Both the position numbers and the translations under genes were made by a program. Shown here in pieces: positions 1-5,338 of a stretch of 6,765 bases of DNA. The DNA is from B13-G4 sp030606805 (GTDB taxonomy: Bacteria; Desulfobacterota; Desulfobacteria; Desulfobacterales; ETH-SRB1): positions 1-6,765 of the forward strand of contig JAUWFS010000185.1 of NCBI GenBank assembly GCA_030606805.1. The letters are read 5' to 3'. The notes below the pieces were generated by a model. That model worked only from the letters and a program-made list of their open reading frames with translations. It was not told the DNA's origin and made no database searches. The stretch's first letter is position 1. Every line of letters starts with the position of its first letter.

Positions 1-465
1 CCTGGTCATTACTTCTGAAACCTTTTTCTCCATATTGGTCTCGAATCTCAAATCCCTGTTTGTCACAATGCCGACCAGTTGATCTTCTTTTGTAACAGGA
101 AGTCCGGAAATGCGGTACTCCTCCATAAGCTTAAGCACCTCGTGGACCGGCTGGTCAGGATGAACCGTAACCGGATCAATAATCATACCGCTTTCCGATT
201 TTTTTACTTTATCTACCTCCAAAACCTGACTTCTTATACTCATGTTTCGATGTATAAAACCCAATCCCCCCTCTCGCGCCATACCTATAGATGTTCTGGC
301 CTCAGTTACGGTATCCATGGCAGCGCTGACGATAGGGATATTTAAGGTAAGGTTTTTAGTCAAACGGGTACTAACATTCACATCTTTGGGCAATACATCA
401 GAATAGCCGGGAATCAGCAAAACATCATCAAAAGAATATGCCTCTTCAGGTGGTATTTTGATCAT
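1..465 (-). CDS. guaB: IMP dehydrogenase, N-terminal part (cut by window edge)
   Basis: This is the first 155 codons of inosine-5'-monophosphate dehydrogenase, which oxidises IMP to XMP with NAD+ in the committed step of GMP synthesis in the cytosol. Translating the minus strand gives a start MIKIPPEEAYSFDDVLLIPG, the typical family opening, then IPIVSAAMDTVTE (residues 43-55) and GMAREGGLGFIHRNM (61-75) of the TIM barrel. From about residue 96 (DPVTVHP, then ISGLPVT and GIVTNRDLRF) the first CBS domain begins, which in this family is inserted in the barrel and binds regulatory nucleotides. The active-site cysteine loop and the flap lie beyond the window. The start is supported by GGAG at 472-475, seven bases before the ATG. 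A heptamer-repeat element begins 24 bp upstream, so any promoter lies in or beyond it. No frameshift or missing residue is seen in the visible part. Confidence 0.96.
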   Translation of the reverse strand, partial: MIKIPPEEAYSFDDVLLIPGYSDVLPKDVNVSTRLTKNLTLNIPIVSAAMDTVTEARTSIGMAREGGLGFIHRNMSIRSQVLEVDKVKKSESGMIIDPVTVHPDQPVHEVLKLMEEYRISGLPVTKEDQLVGIVTNRDLRFETNMEKKVSEVMTR

Positions 466-489
466 AAATTTCTCCAGAAATTATTAATT

Positions 490-600
490 AAGTAACGGTT
501 CACGGTTTACGGTTCACGGTTCACGGTTCACGGTTCACGGTTGATCAAAATAGTCTATACCAACTTAAAACTGTTAACTGTAAACCGACAACCGTGAACT
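490..600. repeat. Heptamer-repeat inverted element, copy 1
   Basis: Six head-to-tail 7-bp units fill 497-538: GGTTCAC, GGTTTAC, then four identical GGTTCAC. They are preceded by AAGTAAC (490-496) and followed by GGTTGATCAAAA (539-550). After a 22-bp spacer the inverse units GTTAACT, GTAAACC, GACAACC and GTGAACT occupy 573-600, so the two arms can pair imperfectly. The left boundary and the GATCAAAA junction recur in the element at 2227-2477, which shows that this is a dispersed family and not a chance microsatellite. It occupies most of the divergent guaB-yciO gap. No coding sequence is visible in it. Its function is unknown: it could be a non-autonomous mobile element, a transcript-processing hairpin, or a passive repeat expanded by slippage. 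Confidence 0.85.
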
Positions 601-627
601 GCTTTTAACTATCATTTATTTGCTTTC

Positions 628-656
628 TTGACAATGAAATAAAACACAAATAAATA
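628..656 (+). promoter_or_regulatory. Candidate sigma-70-type promoter for yciO
   Basis: A perfect -35 hexamer TTGACA (628-633) is followed after 17 bp by TAAATA (651-656), a weak -10 (3 of 6 consensus positions). Transcription would start near 663, leaving a short leader of about 22 nt before the yciO ATG at 685. The leader holds GAGA (676-679) five bases before the start, a weak ribosome binding site. The site sits just outside the right arm of the heptamer element. Assignment rests on hexamer match and spacing only. Confidence 0.45.
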
Positions 657-684
657 AAGACCGAACTATTTATTTGAGAATATT

Positions 685-1296
685 ATGCTAATAGAAATAA
701 ACTCCAAAAATCCGCAGACACGACTAATTTGCAGGGTTGTCGAACATCTCAAAAGAGGTGGTATAATCGCCTATCCGACTGATACCTATTACGGGATAGG
801 TTGCGATATAATGAATAAAAAGGCTATTGAAAAAATATACCAGTTAAAACAGCGCAATAAAAGCAAGCCTTTCAGTTTTATTTGCTCAGGGCTTAAAAAT
901 ATAAGCCATTATGCAAAAGTTTCAAATTATGCCTACAATAATATGAAGCGACTTTTGCCGGGCCCTTATACTTTTATTCTCGAAGGTTCGAAACTTGTTC
1001 CTAAAATAATGTTGACCAAACGAAAAACCGCTGGAATTCGTGTGCCTGACAATGCCATTTGCTTAGCGCTGGTTGAAGAATTAGGCAATCCAATTATTAC
1101 CACTAGTGCAACCACGCCTGATGGTTCAATTCTTAATGACCCATCACTTATTCATGATTTTTTTCAATCCAGAATAGATTTTGTAATTGACGGGGAAACG
1201 CCTATCCCGGGACAGCCTTCCAGTATAATATCTTTGATAAACGATATGCCTGAAATCATACGAAAAGGCTTGGGCGATGTGAGCGCTTTTGAGTAA
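685..1296 (+). CDS. yciO: YciO-type Sua5/YrdC family protein (threonylcarbamoyl-AMP synthase fold)
   Basis: This 203-residue protein has the YrdC/Sua5 fold, whose catalytic members make L-threonylcarbamoyl-AMP from threonine, bicarbonate and ATP for the t6A37 modification of tRNA. The visible signature is AYPTDTYYGIGC (29-40), a KxR pair (K55, R57) in KQRNKSKPFSF, LLPGPYTFIL (90-99), RKTAGIRVPDN (113-123), TTSAT (139-143), PSSIISL (178-184) and the closing IRKGLGDV (192-199). Length, the PGPYTFIL and KRKT.GIRVP blocks and the GLGDV ending match the YciO branch best as I recall E. coli YciO. It lacks the extra C-terminal Sua5 domain. The usual SxN motif reads SAT here, while KxR is kept, so whether it makes threonylcarbamoyl-AMP or has the less clear YciO role cannot be settled from sequence. 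It is a single-gene unit convergent with sppA, whose stop lies 12 bp beyond its own. The start is the ATG directly before the conserved N terminus. Confidence 0.9.
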   Translation: MLIEINSKNPQTRLICRVVEHLKRGGIIAYPTDTYYGIGCDIMNKKAIEKIYQLKQRNKSKPFSFICSGLKNISHYAKVSNYAYNNMKRLLPGPYTFILEGSKLVPKIMLTKRKTAGIRVPDNAICLALVEELGNPIITTSATTPDGSILNDPSLIHDFFQSRIDFVIDGETPIPGQPSSIISLINDMPEIIRKGLGDVSAFE

Positions 1297-1316
1297 AGCG
1301 CTTTGCTTTTAATTTT
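1282..1316 (+). terminator. Intrinsic terminator of yciO, overlapping its stop codon
   Basis: AGCGCTTT (1282-1289) and AAAGCGCT (1295-1302) form a perfect 8-bp stem around a 5-nt loop TGAGT, followed by the T-rich tract TTGCTTTTAATTTT. The TAA stop of yciO (1294-1296) is split between the loop and the right arm of the stem. On the opposite strand the hairpin has no T tract after it, so it should terminate rightward transcription only. No separate terminator for sppA is visible. Confidence 0.65.
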
Positions 1317-2214
1317 CGCTGCATCCTGCAGGGCTATAAAAATACTTTGCAAACAAACGTGGATTGATAAAACGGTTTGCAACCTCCCTTAAGGATGAAT
1401 TCACAAGATATTTTAAAACAGAAAACTTCTTCTCTGGAGGATAAACTGCCGATACCTTCCCTTTTATTCCCCCCATACGTCCTGCCCATTCTATCGCATC
1501 CTCAAGATTTCCAAAACGATCAACAAGGCCTAGTTTTTTTGCCTCTTCTCCTGAAAATATCCGTCCATCAGCAAATTTTTCTACTTTTGACTGCTCTATC
1601 CCTCTTCCTTCGGCAATGGCCTTAATGAATTGTCTATGAATTTGATTCGCAAGATTACGCAGAATTTCTTCTTCCTTTTTGGTCATCTCTCTGACCGGAG
1701 ATCCTATATCCTTGTACTCACCGCTTTTGATAACAACAGGAACCAGGCCTATTTTTTTAAGCAGCTCCTGAAAATTTGAATATCCCATAATGACACCTAT
1801 ACTGCCGGTTATGGTGCCCTGATTTGCAACAATGCCGTCTGCACCGGCCGCAATATAATAACCTCCGGAAGCAGCCACGCCACCAAGAGAAGCTATAATC
1901 TTTTTGCTTTCAGAAGTCTTTCTTATCTCCCTGAAAATTTCCTGTGAAGCCCCCACTCCACCACCTGGCGAATCAATTCTAACAACTATGGCCTTGACGG
2001 AATCATCCTCACGGAAGCGCTTAAGATTATGAATTATATCTTTTGAATCCGCTATAGCACCGATTATCTCTATAACGCCGACTTTTTCTCCAAATTCAAA
2101 TTCAGCATCTCTTGTACTAAGCATAAAAAGCAGAGATAATCCAATAATTGCAACAGATGTTACAGATGTAAATATCAGGATAAAAAAAAGATATGGGTGT
2201 CTGCGAGAAAACAT
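1309..2214 (-). CDS. sppA: Signal peptide peptidase SppA, short single-domain type (family S49)
   Basis: SppA is a membrane-anchored serine protease that cuts leftover signal peptides within or at the cytoplasmic membrane. The 301-residue product has one N-terminal hydrophobic segment (about residues 9-31) after a basic MFSRRH start, so the catalytic domain faces outward. The S49 core shows VVRIDSPGGGV (77-87), the nucleophile in GGVAASGGYYIA (Ser116), TGSIGVIMG (136-144) and KSGEYKDIGSP (163-173) carrying the general base Lys168. The Ser-Lys spacing of 52 residues equals that of B. subtilis SppA. The length fits the short bacterial type, not the roughly 600-residue duplicated E. coli type. 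It follows rpsA on the same strand after 272 bp of repeat DNA. No convincing Shine-Dalgarno sequence precedes the ATG; a TAAAAT hexamer ends only 6 bp before it. No catalytic residue is missing. Confidence 0.95.
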   Translation of the reverse strand: MFSRRHPYLFFILIFTSVTSVAIIGLSLLFMLSTRDAEFEFGEKVGVIEIIGAIADSKDIIHNLKRFREDDSVKAIVVRIDSPGGGVGASQEIFREIRKTSESKKIIASLGGVAASGGYYIAAGADGIVANQGTITGSIGVIMGYSNFQELLKKIGLVPVVIKSGEYKDIGSPVREMTKKEEEILRNLANQIHRQFIKAIAEGRGIEQSKVEKFADGRIFSGEEAKKLGLVDRFGNLEDAIEWAGRMGGIKGKVSAVYPPEKKFSVLKYLVNSSLREVANRFINPRLFAKYFYSPAGCSEN

Positions 2215-2226
2215 AATATAATTTTA

Positions 2227-2477
2227 AAGTAATCGTTCACGGTTAACAGTTTACAGTTAACGGCTGATCAAAACATATCAGCCGGAGGCTCCAGTCCTGC
2301 CTGCAGCAGGCAAGTGTGAGAACTAAGTTGAGCAATTTTTTGCAAAGAAATGTGCCAAGATCTTGATGCGCAAGAAAATTGATGCAGGTCGAGTAAAAAA
2401 CCGCTCAATTTAGGGTTAATATTTCATATGAGGTTAAGGGGTGTTTACCGTAAACTGTGAACTGTGAACCGTTAACC
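2227..2477. repeat. Heptamer-repeat inverted element, copy 2 (composite)
   Basis: The left module is AAGTAAT (2227-2233), then four phased 7-bp units, CGTTCAC, GGTTAAC, AGTTTAC, AGTTAAC (2234-2261), then GGCTGATCAAAA (2262-2273). This is the same architecture as the element at 490-600, with four units instead of six. The right arm holds five inverse units, GTTTACC, GTAAACT, GTGAACT, GTGAACC, GTTAACC (2443-2477). Just inside the left module GGCTGAT (2262-2268) and ATCAGCC (2277-2283) make a perfect 7-bp hairpin, and TGCCTG/CAGGCA (2298-2312) makes another with a 3-nt loop. The centre carries a further inverted repeat, listed separately. The element fills nearly the whole rpsA-sppA gap and ends 9 bp from the rpsA stop and 12 bp from the sppA start. 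I see no supported gene in it and no clear rpsA terminator. Confidence 0.8.
2323..2413. repeat. Nested inverted repeat inside heptamer element 2
   Basis: CTAAGTTGAGC (2323-2333) and GCTCAATTTAG (2403-2413) are inverted copies with one mismatch in 11 positions, enclosing 69 bp that contain the 10-bp palindrome CAAGATCTTG (2356-2365). Nothing comparable lies between the arms of the copy at 490-600, so this segment may be a separate small insertion in the longer copy or an interior lost from the shorter one. An open frame with no start codon crosses it and is not called as a gene. Confidence 0.55.
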
Positions 2478-2486
2478 ATTATAAAT

Positions 2487-4307
2487 TTAATTCCCGTTCA
2501 ACTTGTCTTGAAGATTCTCACGCAAAATTTCTCCAAAAGTTGAAGTTGCAGGCCTCGCGTTGTTTACATATTCGCTTAGAAGACCATGCTCATCATCAAC
2601 CTCAAGCCGTTTAACTGAAAGACCTATTCTTCTTTCTTCACTATTTATATTCATGACCCTGGCAGTTATAACATCGCCTACATCAAACTTGCCGACCGGA
2701 GTTTTTATTTTTTCCTTACTGATTTCAGATACATGAACGAGGCCTTCAATTCCTTCTTCAAGTTCAACAAAAACTCCAAAATCGGTAATATTAGTAACTG
2801 TGCCCGCTATCTCCTTGCCGACCACATAACGCTCTGCTACAGTTTTCCAGGGATCACTTTGCAGTTGTTTGATACCCAGAGAAAATCTTTCATTCTCCTT
2901 TTCGATATCAAGGACTATAGCCTGAATCACATCGCCTTTCTTGTATAACTCAGATGGGTGTTTAATACGCTTTGTCCAGGAAATATCGGAGATATGTACA
3001 AGGCCGTCTATTCCTTCATCAATACCGATAAAAAGCCCAAAATCCGTTATATTCTTGATCTTGCCTTCAATAGTTGTGCCGGTTGGATATTTCTCACTGA
3101 TTACATCCCATGGATTTGGAACAACTTGCTTCATTCCAAGAGAAATACGCCTGTTTTCCGGTTTAATATCCAGAACAACTGCATCAACCATATCTCCAAT
3201 AGAAACAACCTTGGAGGGATGGCGAATCTTTCTCGTCCATGACATTTCAGAAACGTGAATCAGGCCTTCGATACCCTCTTCCAGTTCAACAAATGCTCCG
3301 TAATCCGTCAAACTCACAACCTTCCCTGTTATACGTGAAGCCAGTGGATATTTTTCTACAGCAGCCAGCCAGGGGTCCTCGACAAGTTGTTTCATGCCCA
3401 AAGATACTCTTTCCCTCTCCATATCAAGGCTGAGAATCTTTACGGTTATCTTATCGCCAACCGAAAAAAGTTCAGATGGATGTTTAACACGCCCCCATGA
3501 AATATCTGTTATATGAAGAAGACCGTCCACACCGCCCAGATCAACGAATACACCATATTCGGTAATATTTTTTACAACTCCATCAACAACTTTATCTTCA
3601 TGAATAGCTTCCAGGGTTGAAGCCCTTTTAGCCTCACGCTCATGCTCAAGAATAGCCCGCCTTGATAAAACTATATTACTTCGTTTTCTGTTATACTTTA
3701 ACATTTTGAATTCTAATTTCTTACCGACCAAATCGTCAAGGTTGCGAATAGGCCTCAAATCCGCCTGTGAGCCAGGTAAAAATGCCTGAACTCCTATATC
3801 AACTGAAAAACCGCCTTTTACACGAGTTAAAATAACGCCTTCAACTGTTCCATCTTCATCATAAGTTTTCTTTATTTCTTCCCAAACCTTAACCTTGGCC
3901 GCCTTTTCTTTGGAGAGGATGACACGCTCTTCATCTTCATCCCAGAATTCAACCATTACTTCTACATCGTCACCCATGTTGACGTGTATCTCACCCTTTT
4001 CATCTTTAAATTCATTAATGCGTATCTGCCCTTCTGATTTATACCCTATATCAACGAGAACATAATCCTTATCAACTGATATTATTCTGCCGGTAACAAC
4101 TTCACCTTCAGCAAAACGCTTGAAGCTTTCTTCATACATATCCATCAAATTTTCCATACCGGCACCCTGAACATCTTCCGATGTATTATCATCAACAGCT
4201 TTATCTAAATCAACCTCTTCTTCGTTTTGTTGTGCAACCGCCACCCCTGACAAATCCTCCTCGCCAGGATGATGTTCGGCTGAATCGTTTTTTAAAGAAT
4301 TATCCAT
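2487..4307 (-). CDS. rpsA: 30S ribosomal protein S1
   Basis: Ribosomal protein S1 binds the 30S subunit through S2 and unfolds and captures mRNA for initiation. The product is 606 residues with six S1 (OB-fold) domains at about 68-135, 154-218, 239-307, 324-392, 411-479 and 498-566. Domains 3-6 are close copies, with repeated blocks such as DYGAFVELEEGIEGLIHVSE, HPSK/HPSE and RRISLGMKQ. An acidic tail of about 50 residues (15 Asp/Glu, 2 Lys) precedes the helix MENLMDMYEESFKRF, which corresponds to the S2-anchoring helix in E. coli S1. I chose the ATG at 4305-4307 because AAGGGGGT (4318-4325) lies 11 nt before it; the in-frame ATG at 4329-4331 has no such site and would add eight unconserved residues. 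A later start at residue 51 (preceded by AGGG) would remove the tail and cannot be excluded. It is separated from cmk by 371 bp and has its own candidate promoter. Confidence 0.96.
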   Translation of the reverse strand: MDNSLKNDSAEHHPGEEDLSGVAVAQQNEEEVDLDKAVDDNTSEDVQGAGMENLMDMYEESFKRFAEGEVVTGRIISVDKDYVLVDIGYKSEGQIRINEFKDEKGEIHVNMGDDVEVMVEFWDEDEERVILSKEKAAKVKVWEEIKKTYDEDGTVEGVILTRVKGGFSVDIGVQAFLPGSQADLRPIRNLDDLVGKKLEFKMLKYNRKRSNIVLSRRAILEHEREAKRASTLEAIHEDKVVDGVVKNITEYGVFVDLGGVDGLLHITDISWGRVKHPSELFSVGDKITVKILSLDMERERVSLGMKQLVEDPWLAAVEKYPLASRITGKVVSLTDYGAFVELEEGIEGLIHVSEMSWTRKIRHPSKVVSIGDMVDAVVLDIKPENRRISLGMKQVVPNPWDVISEKYPTGTTIEGKIKNITDFGLFIGIDEGIDGLVHISDISWTKRIKHPSELYKKGDVIQAIVLDIEKENERFSLGIKQLQSDPWKTVAERYVVGKEIAGTVTNITDFGVFVELEEGIEGLVHVSEISKEKIKTPVGKFDVGDVITARVMNINSEERRIGLSVKRLEVDDEHGLLSEYVNNARPATSTFGEILRENLQDKLNGN

Positions 4308-4317
4308 GAAACAAAAT

Positions 4318-4325
4318 ACCCCCTT
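4318..4325 (-). promoter_or_regulatory. Ribosome binding site that sets the rpsA start
   Basis: On the minus strand AAGGGGGT precedes the ATG at 4307 by 11 nt, somewhat long but usable spacing. It lies downstream of the alternative in-frame ATG at 4331 and so can serve only the inner start. One position differs from AAGGAGG and would form a G-U pair with the 16S tail. Confidence 0.55.
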
Positions 4326-4352
4326 GACCAATTTTTTAATACTGCTATTTAA

Positions 4353-4381
4353 ATAATAGCATAACCTTCTTTTTATAACAA
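4353..4381 (-). promoter_or_regulatory. Candidate promoter of rpsA
   Basis: Reading leftward, TTGTTA (4376-4381, 4 of 6 consensus positions) is followed after exactly 17 bp by TATTAT (4353-4358, 5 of 6). Transcription would begin near 4346, giving a leader of about 39 nt that contains the ribosome binding site of the inner ATG. A second, overlapping pair (TTGTTT, 17 bp, TATAAA) lies slightly upstream. An own promoter agrees with the repeat element that separates rpsA from cmk. Confidence 0.5.
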
Positions 4382-4478
4382 ACTAACTATCAAAAAACAA
4401 CGATTAATTTGACATCTTTCAAAATAGGTCGAAAGTAGTTGACACTTTTTTCAACCTGTACGATTACATAACATAGAA

Positions 4479-4682
4479 GTGCCTAAAGTGAGCTAAAGTG
4501 CCTAAAATGCCTAAAGTTAAGGAATTCTGCCATTTTATATATTCCTTAAGCCATTAATACATAAGATGGCAAACTCCTGTAGTTTTGGATTATCAATTAG
4601 CGCGCCGAAGGCGTACCACAACTTTAGGCACTTTAGCTCATTTTAGGCACTTTAGGCACTGTCTTTTCTTTAGGCGCTTTAG
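4479..4682. repeat. Inverted element built of 9-10-bp GCCTAAA units
   Basis: The left arm reads GTGCCTAAA (4479-4487), GTGAGCTAAA (4488-4497), GTGCCTAAA (4498-4506), ATGCCTAAA (4507-4515), GTT. The right arm reads AAC (4620-4622), TTTAGGCAC, TTTAGCTCAT, TTTAGGCAC, TTTAGGCAC (4623-4659), followed by a looser unit TTTAGGCGC and TTTAG (4670-4682) that contains the cmk stop codon. The arms are therefore inverted tandem arrays of about 40 bp, but the odd AGCTC unit is second from outside on the left and third from outside on the right, so they are not exact mirrors. The roughly 100-bp centre holds two more hairpins, TTAAGGAAT/ATTCCTTAA (4517-4525, 4541-4549) and CGCC-GAA-GGCG (4603-4613). No gene is supported in it. 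It is not built from the same units as the 490-600 and 2227-2477 elements, although the design is alike. Confidence 0.85.
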
Positions 4683-5338
4683 TTAAGAATATAGTCCAGC
4701 ATCATCTTAACCACATCATTAGCGGAAAGATCGGTAGAATCTATTATTACCGCATCATCAGCCGGTTTCATCGGCGCCACTTCTCTTTTTCTGTCATTCT
4801 CATCTCGAAGCCCGATTTCTTTTTCAACGTCCTCAAGTATCTGGAAAGTTTTTGATTCTAATTCTTGATAACGCCTTATTGCCCTTACTTTTTGTGATGC
4901 ATCTAAATAAAACTTTTTATCAGCATCAGGAAACACAACAGTTCCCATGTCACGTCCCTCGAATACAACTCCTTTTTCTCTGCCCAGATTCCTTTGCAAA
5001 TCCAAAAGATATTTTCTTACCACCGGCCTTGCTGAAACTGCCGACGCCATCATCGATATTTCAGGAGTCCTGATTTGATCAGTAATATCTGAATTATTAG
5101 ACAAAAGGCGCAAGCCTCTTTCATCTTTTACAAAATTTAAATTAAGGGTGCTGCATAAATTCTCAAGACCTGTATCATCATACTGGCTTACCCCTGCAAA
5201 TTTTGCCTCAAATGCAACACCTCTGTAAAGTGCGCCAGTGTCAATATATTTGTAATTAAGGCGATCAGCAATTTTGCGGCTTAAAGTTGTTTTGCCGGCA
5301 CCTGCCGGGCCATCTATTGTAATGAGAAGACGTTTCAT
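4679..5338 (-). CDS. cmk: Cytidylate kinase
   Basis: This kinase transfers phosphate from ATP to CMP and dCMP in the cytosol, feeding CTP and dCTP pools. The 219-residue product, the usual length for the short bacterial type, starts MKRLLITIDGPAGAGKTT with the P-loop at 10-18, followed by YIDTGALYRG (31-40), the NMP-binding insert (about 60-105), FEGRDMGTVVFPDA (126-139) and the lid region with RAIRRYQEL (152-160) and LRDENDRKREVAPMKPADDA (177-196). The end IDSTDLS..DVV is typical. All recognised substrate-binding blocks are present. Its ATG overlaps the hisC stop as TAATG, with no clear Shine-Dalgarno sequence, so translation is probably coupled to hisC. The cmk-rpsA neighbourhood is common in proteobacteria; here the two are pulled apart by a repeat element whose outer units run into the cmk stop codon. 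Confidence 0.97.
   Translation of the reverse strand: MKRLLITIDGPAGAGKTTLSRKIADRLNYKYIDTGALYRGVAFEAKFAGVSQYDDTGLENLCSTLNLNFVKDERGLRLLSNNSDITDQIRTPEISMMASAVSARPVVRKYLLDLQRNLGREKGVVFEGRDMGTVVFPDADKKFYLDASQKVRAIRRYQELESKTFQILEDVEKEIGLRDENDRKREVAPMKPADDAVIIDSTDLSANDVVKMMLDYILN

Noticed and set aside
79..345. Open frame of 88 codons on the plus strand
   Set aside because: It lies fully antisense to guaB, whose translation matches the family throughout; the product resembles nothing.
497..538. Possible CRISPR array or T-loop-like tRNA fragments because of repeated GGTTCAC
   Set aside because: Units are 7 bp with no spacers, and no acceptor or anticodon stems are present.
543..600. Possible guaB promoter in the gap (TATAGA on the minus strand with TTTACA upstream)
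   Set aside because: The spacing is 19 bp and the -35-like hexamer belongs to the heptamer repeat; too weak to call.
1164..1625. Open frames overlapping the yciO end and sppA on the opposite strands
   Set aside because: They are antisense shadows of two well-recognised genes and have no family motifs.
2327..2413. Short open frame (28 codons) between two stops inside the nested inverted repeat
   Set aside because: It has no start codon with a ribosome binding site and coincides with a palindromic structure; better explained as repeat DNA.
2443..2486. Hairpin-forming DNA just after the rpsA stop as a terminator
   Set aside because: The GTTTAC-C-GTAAAC stem has a one-base loop and no T tract follows on the minus strand, so it does not meet the form of an intrinsic terminator.
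2733..3433. Several plus-strand open frames across rpsA
   Set aside because: They are shadows of the repetitive S1 domains, at similar offsets in successive repeats.
4410..4446. Two TTGACA-like hexamers on the plus strand upstream of rpsA
   Set aside because: No -10 at proper spacing leads to a rightward gene; the region is bounded by leftward genes only.
4852..5073. Plus-strand open frame of 73 codons inside cmk
   Set aside because: It is antisense to conserved cmk motifs and has no ribosome binding site.
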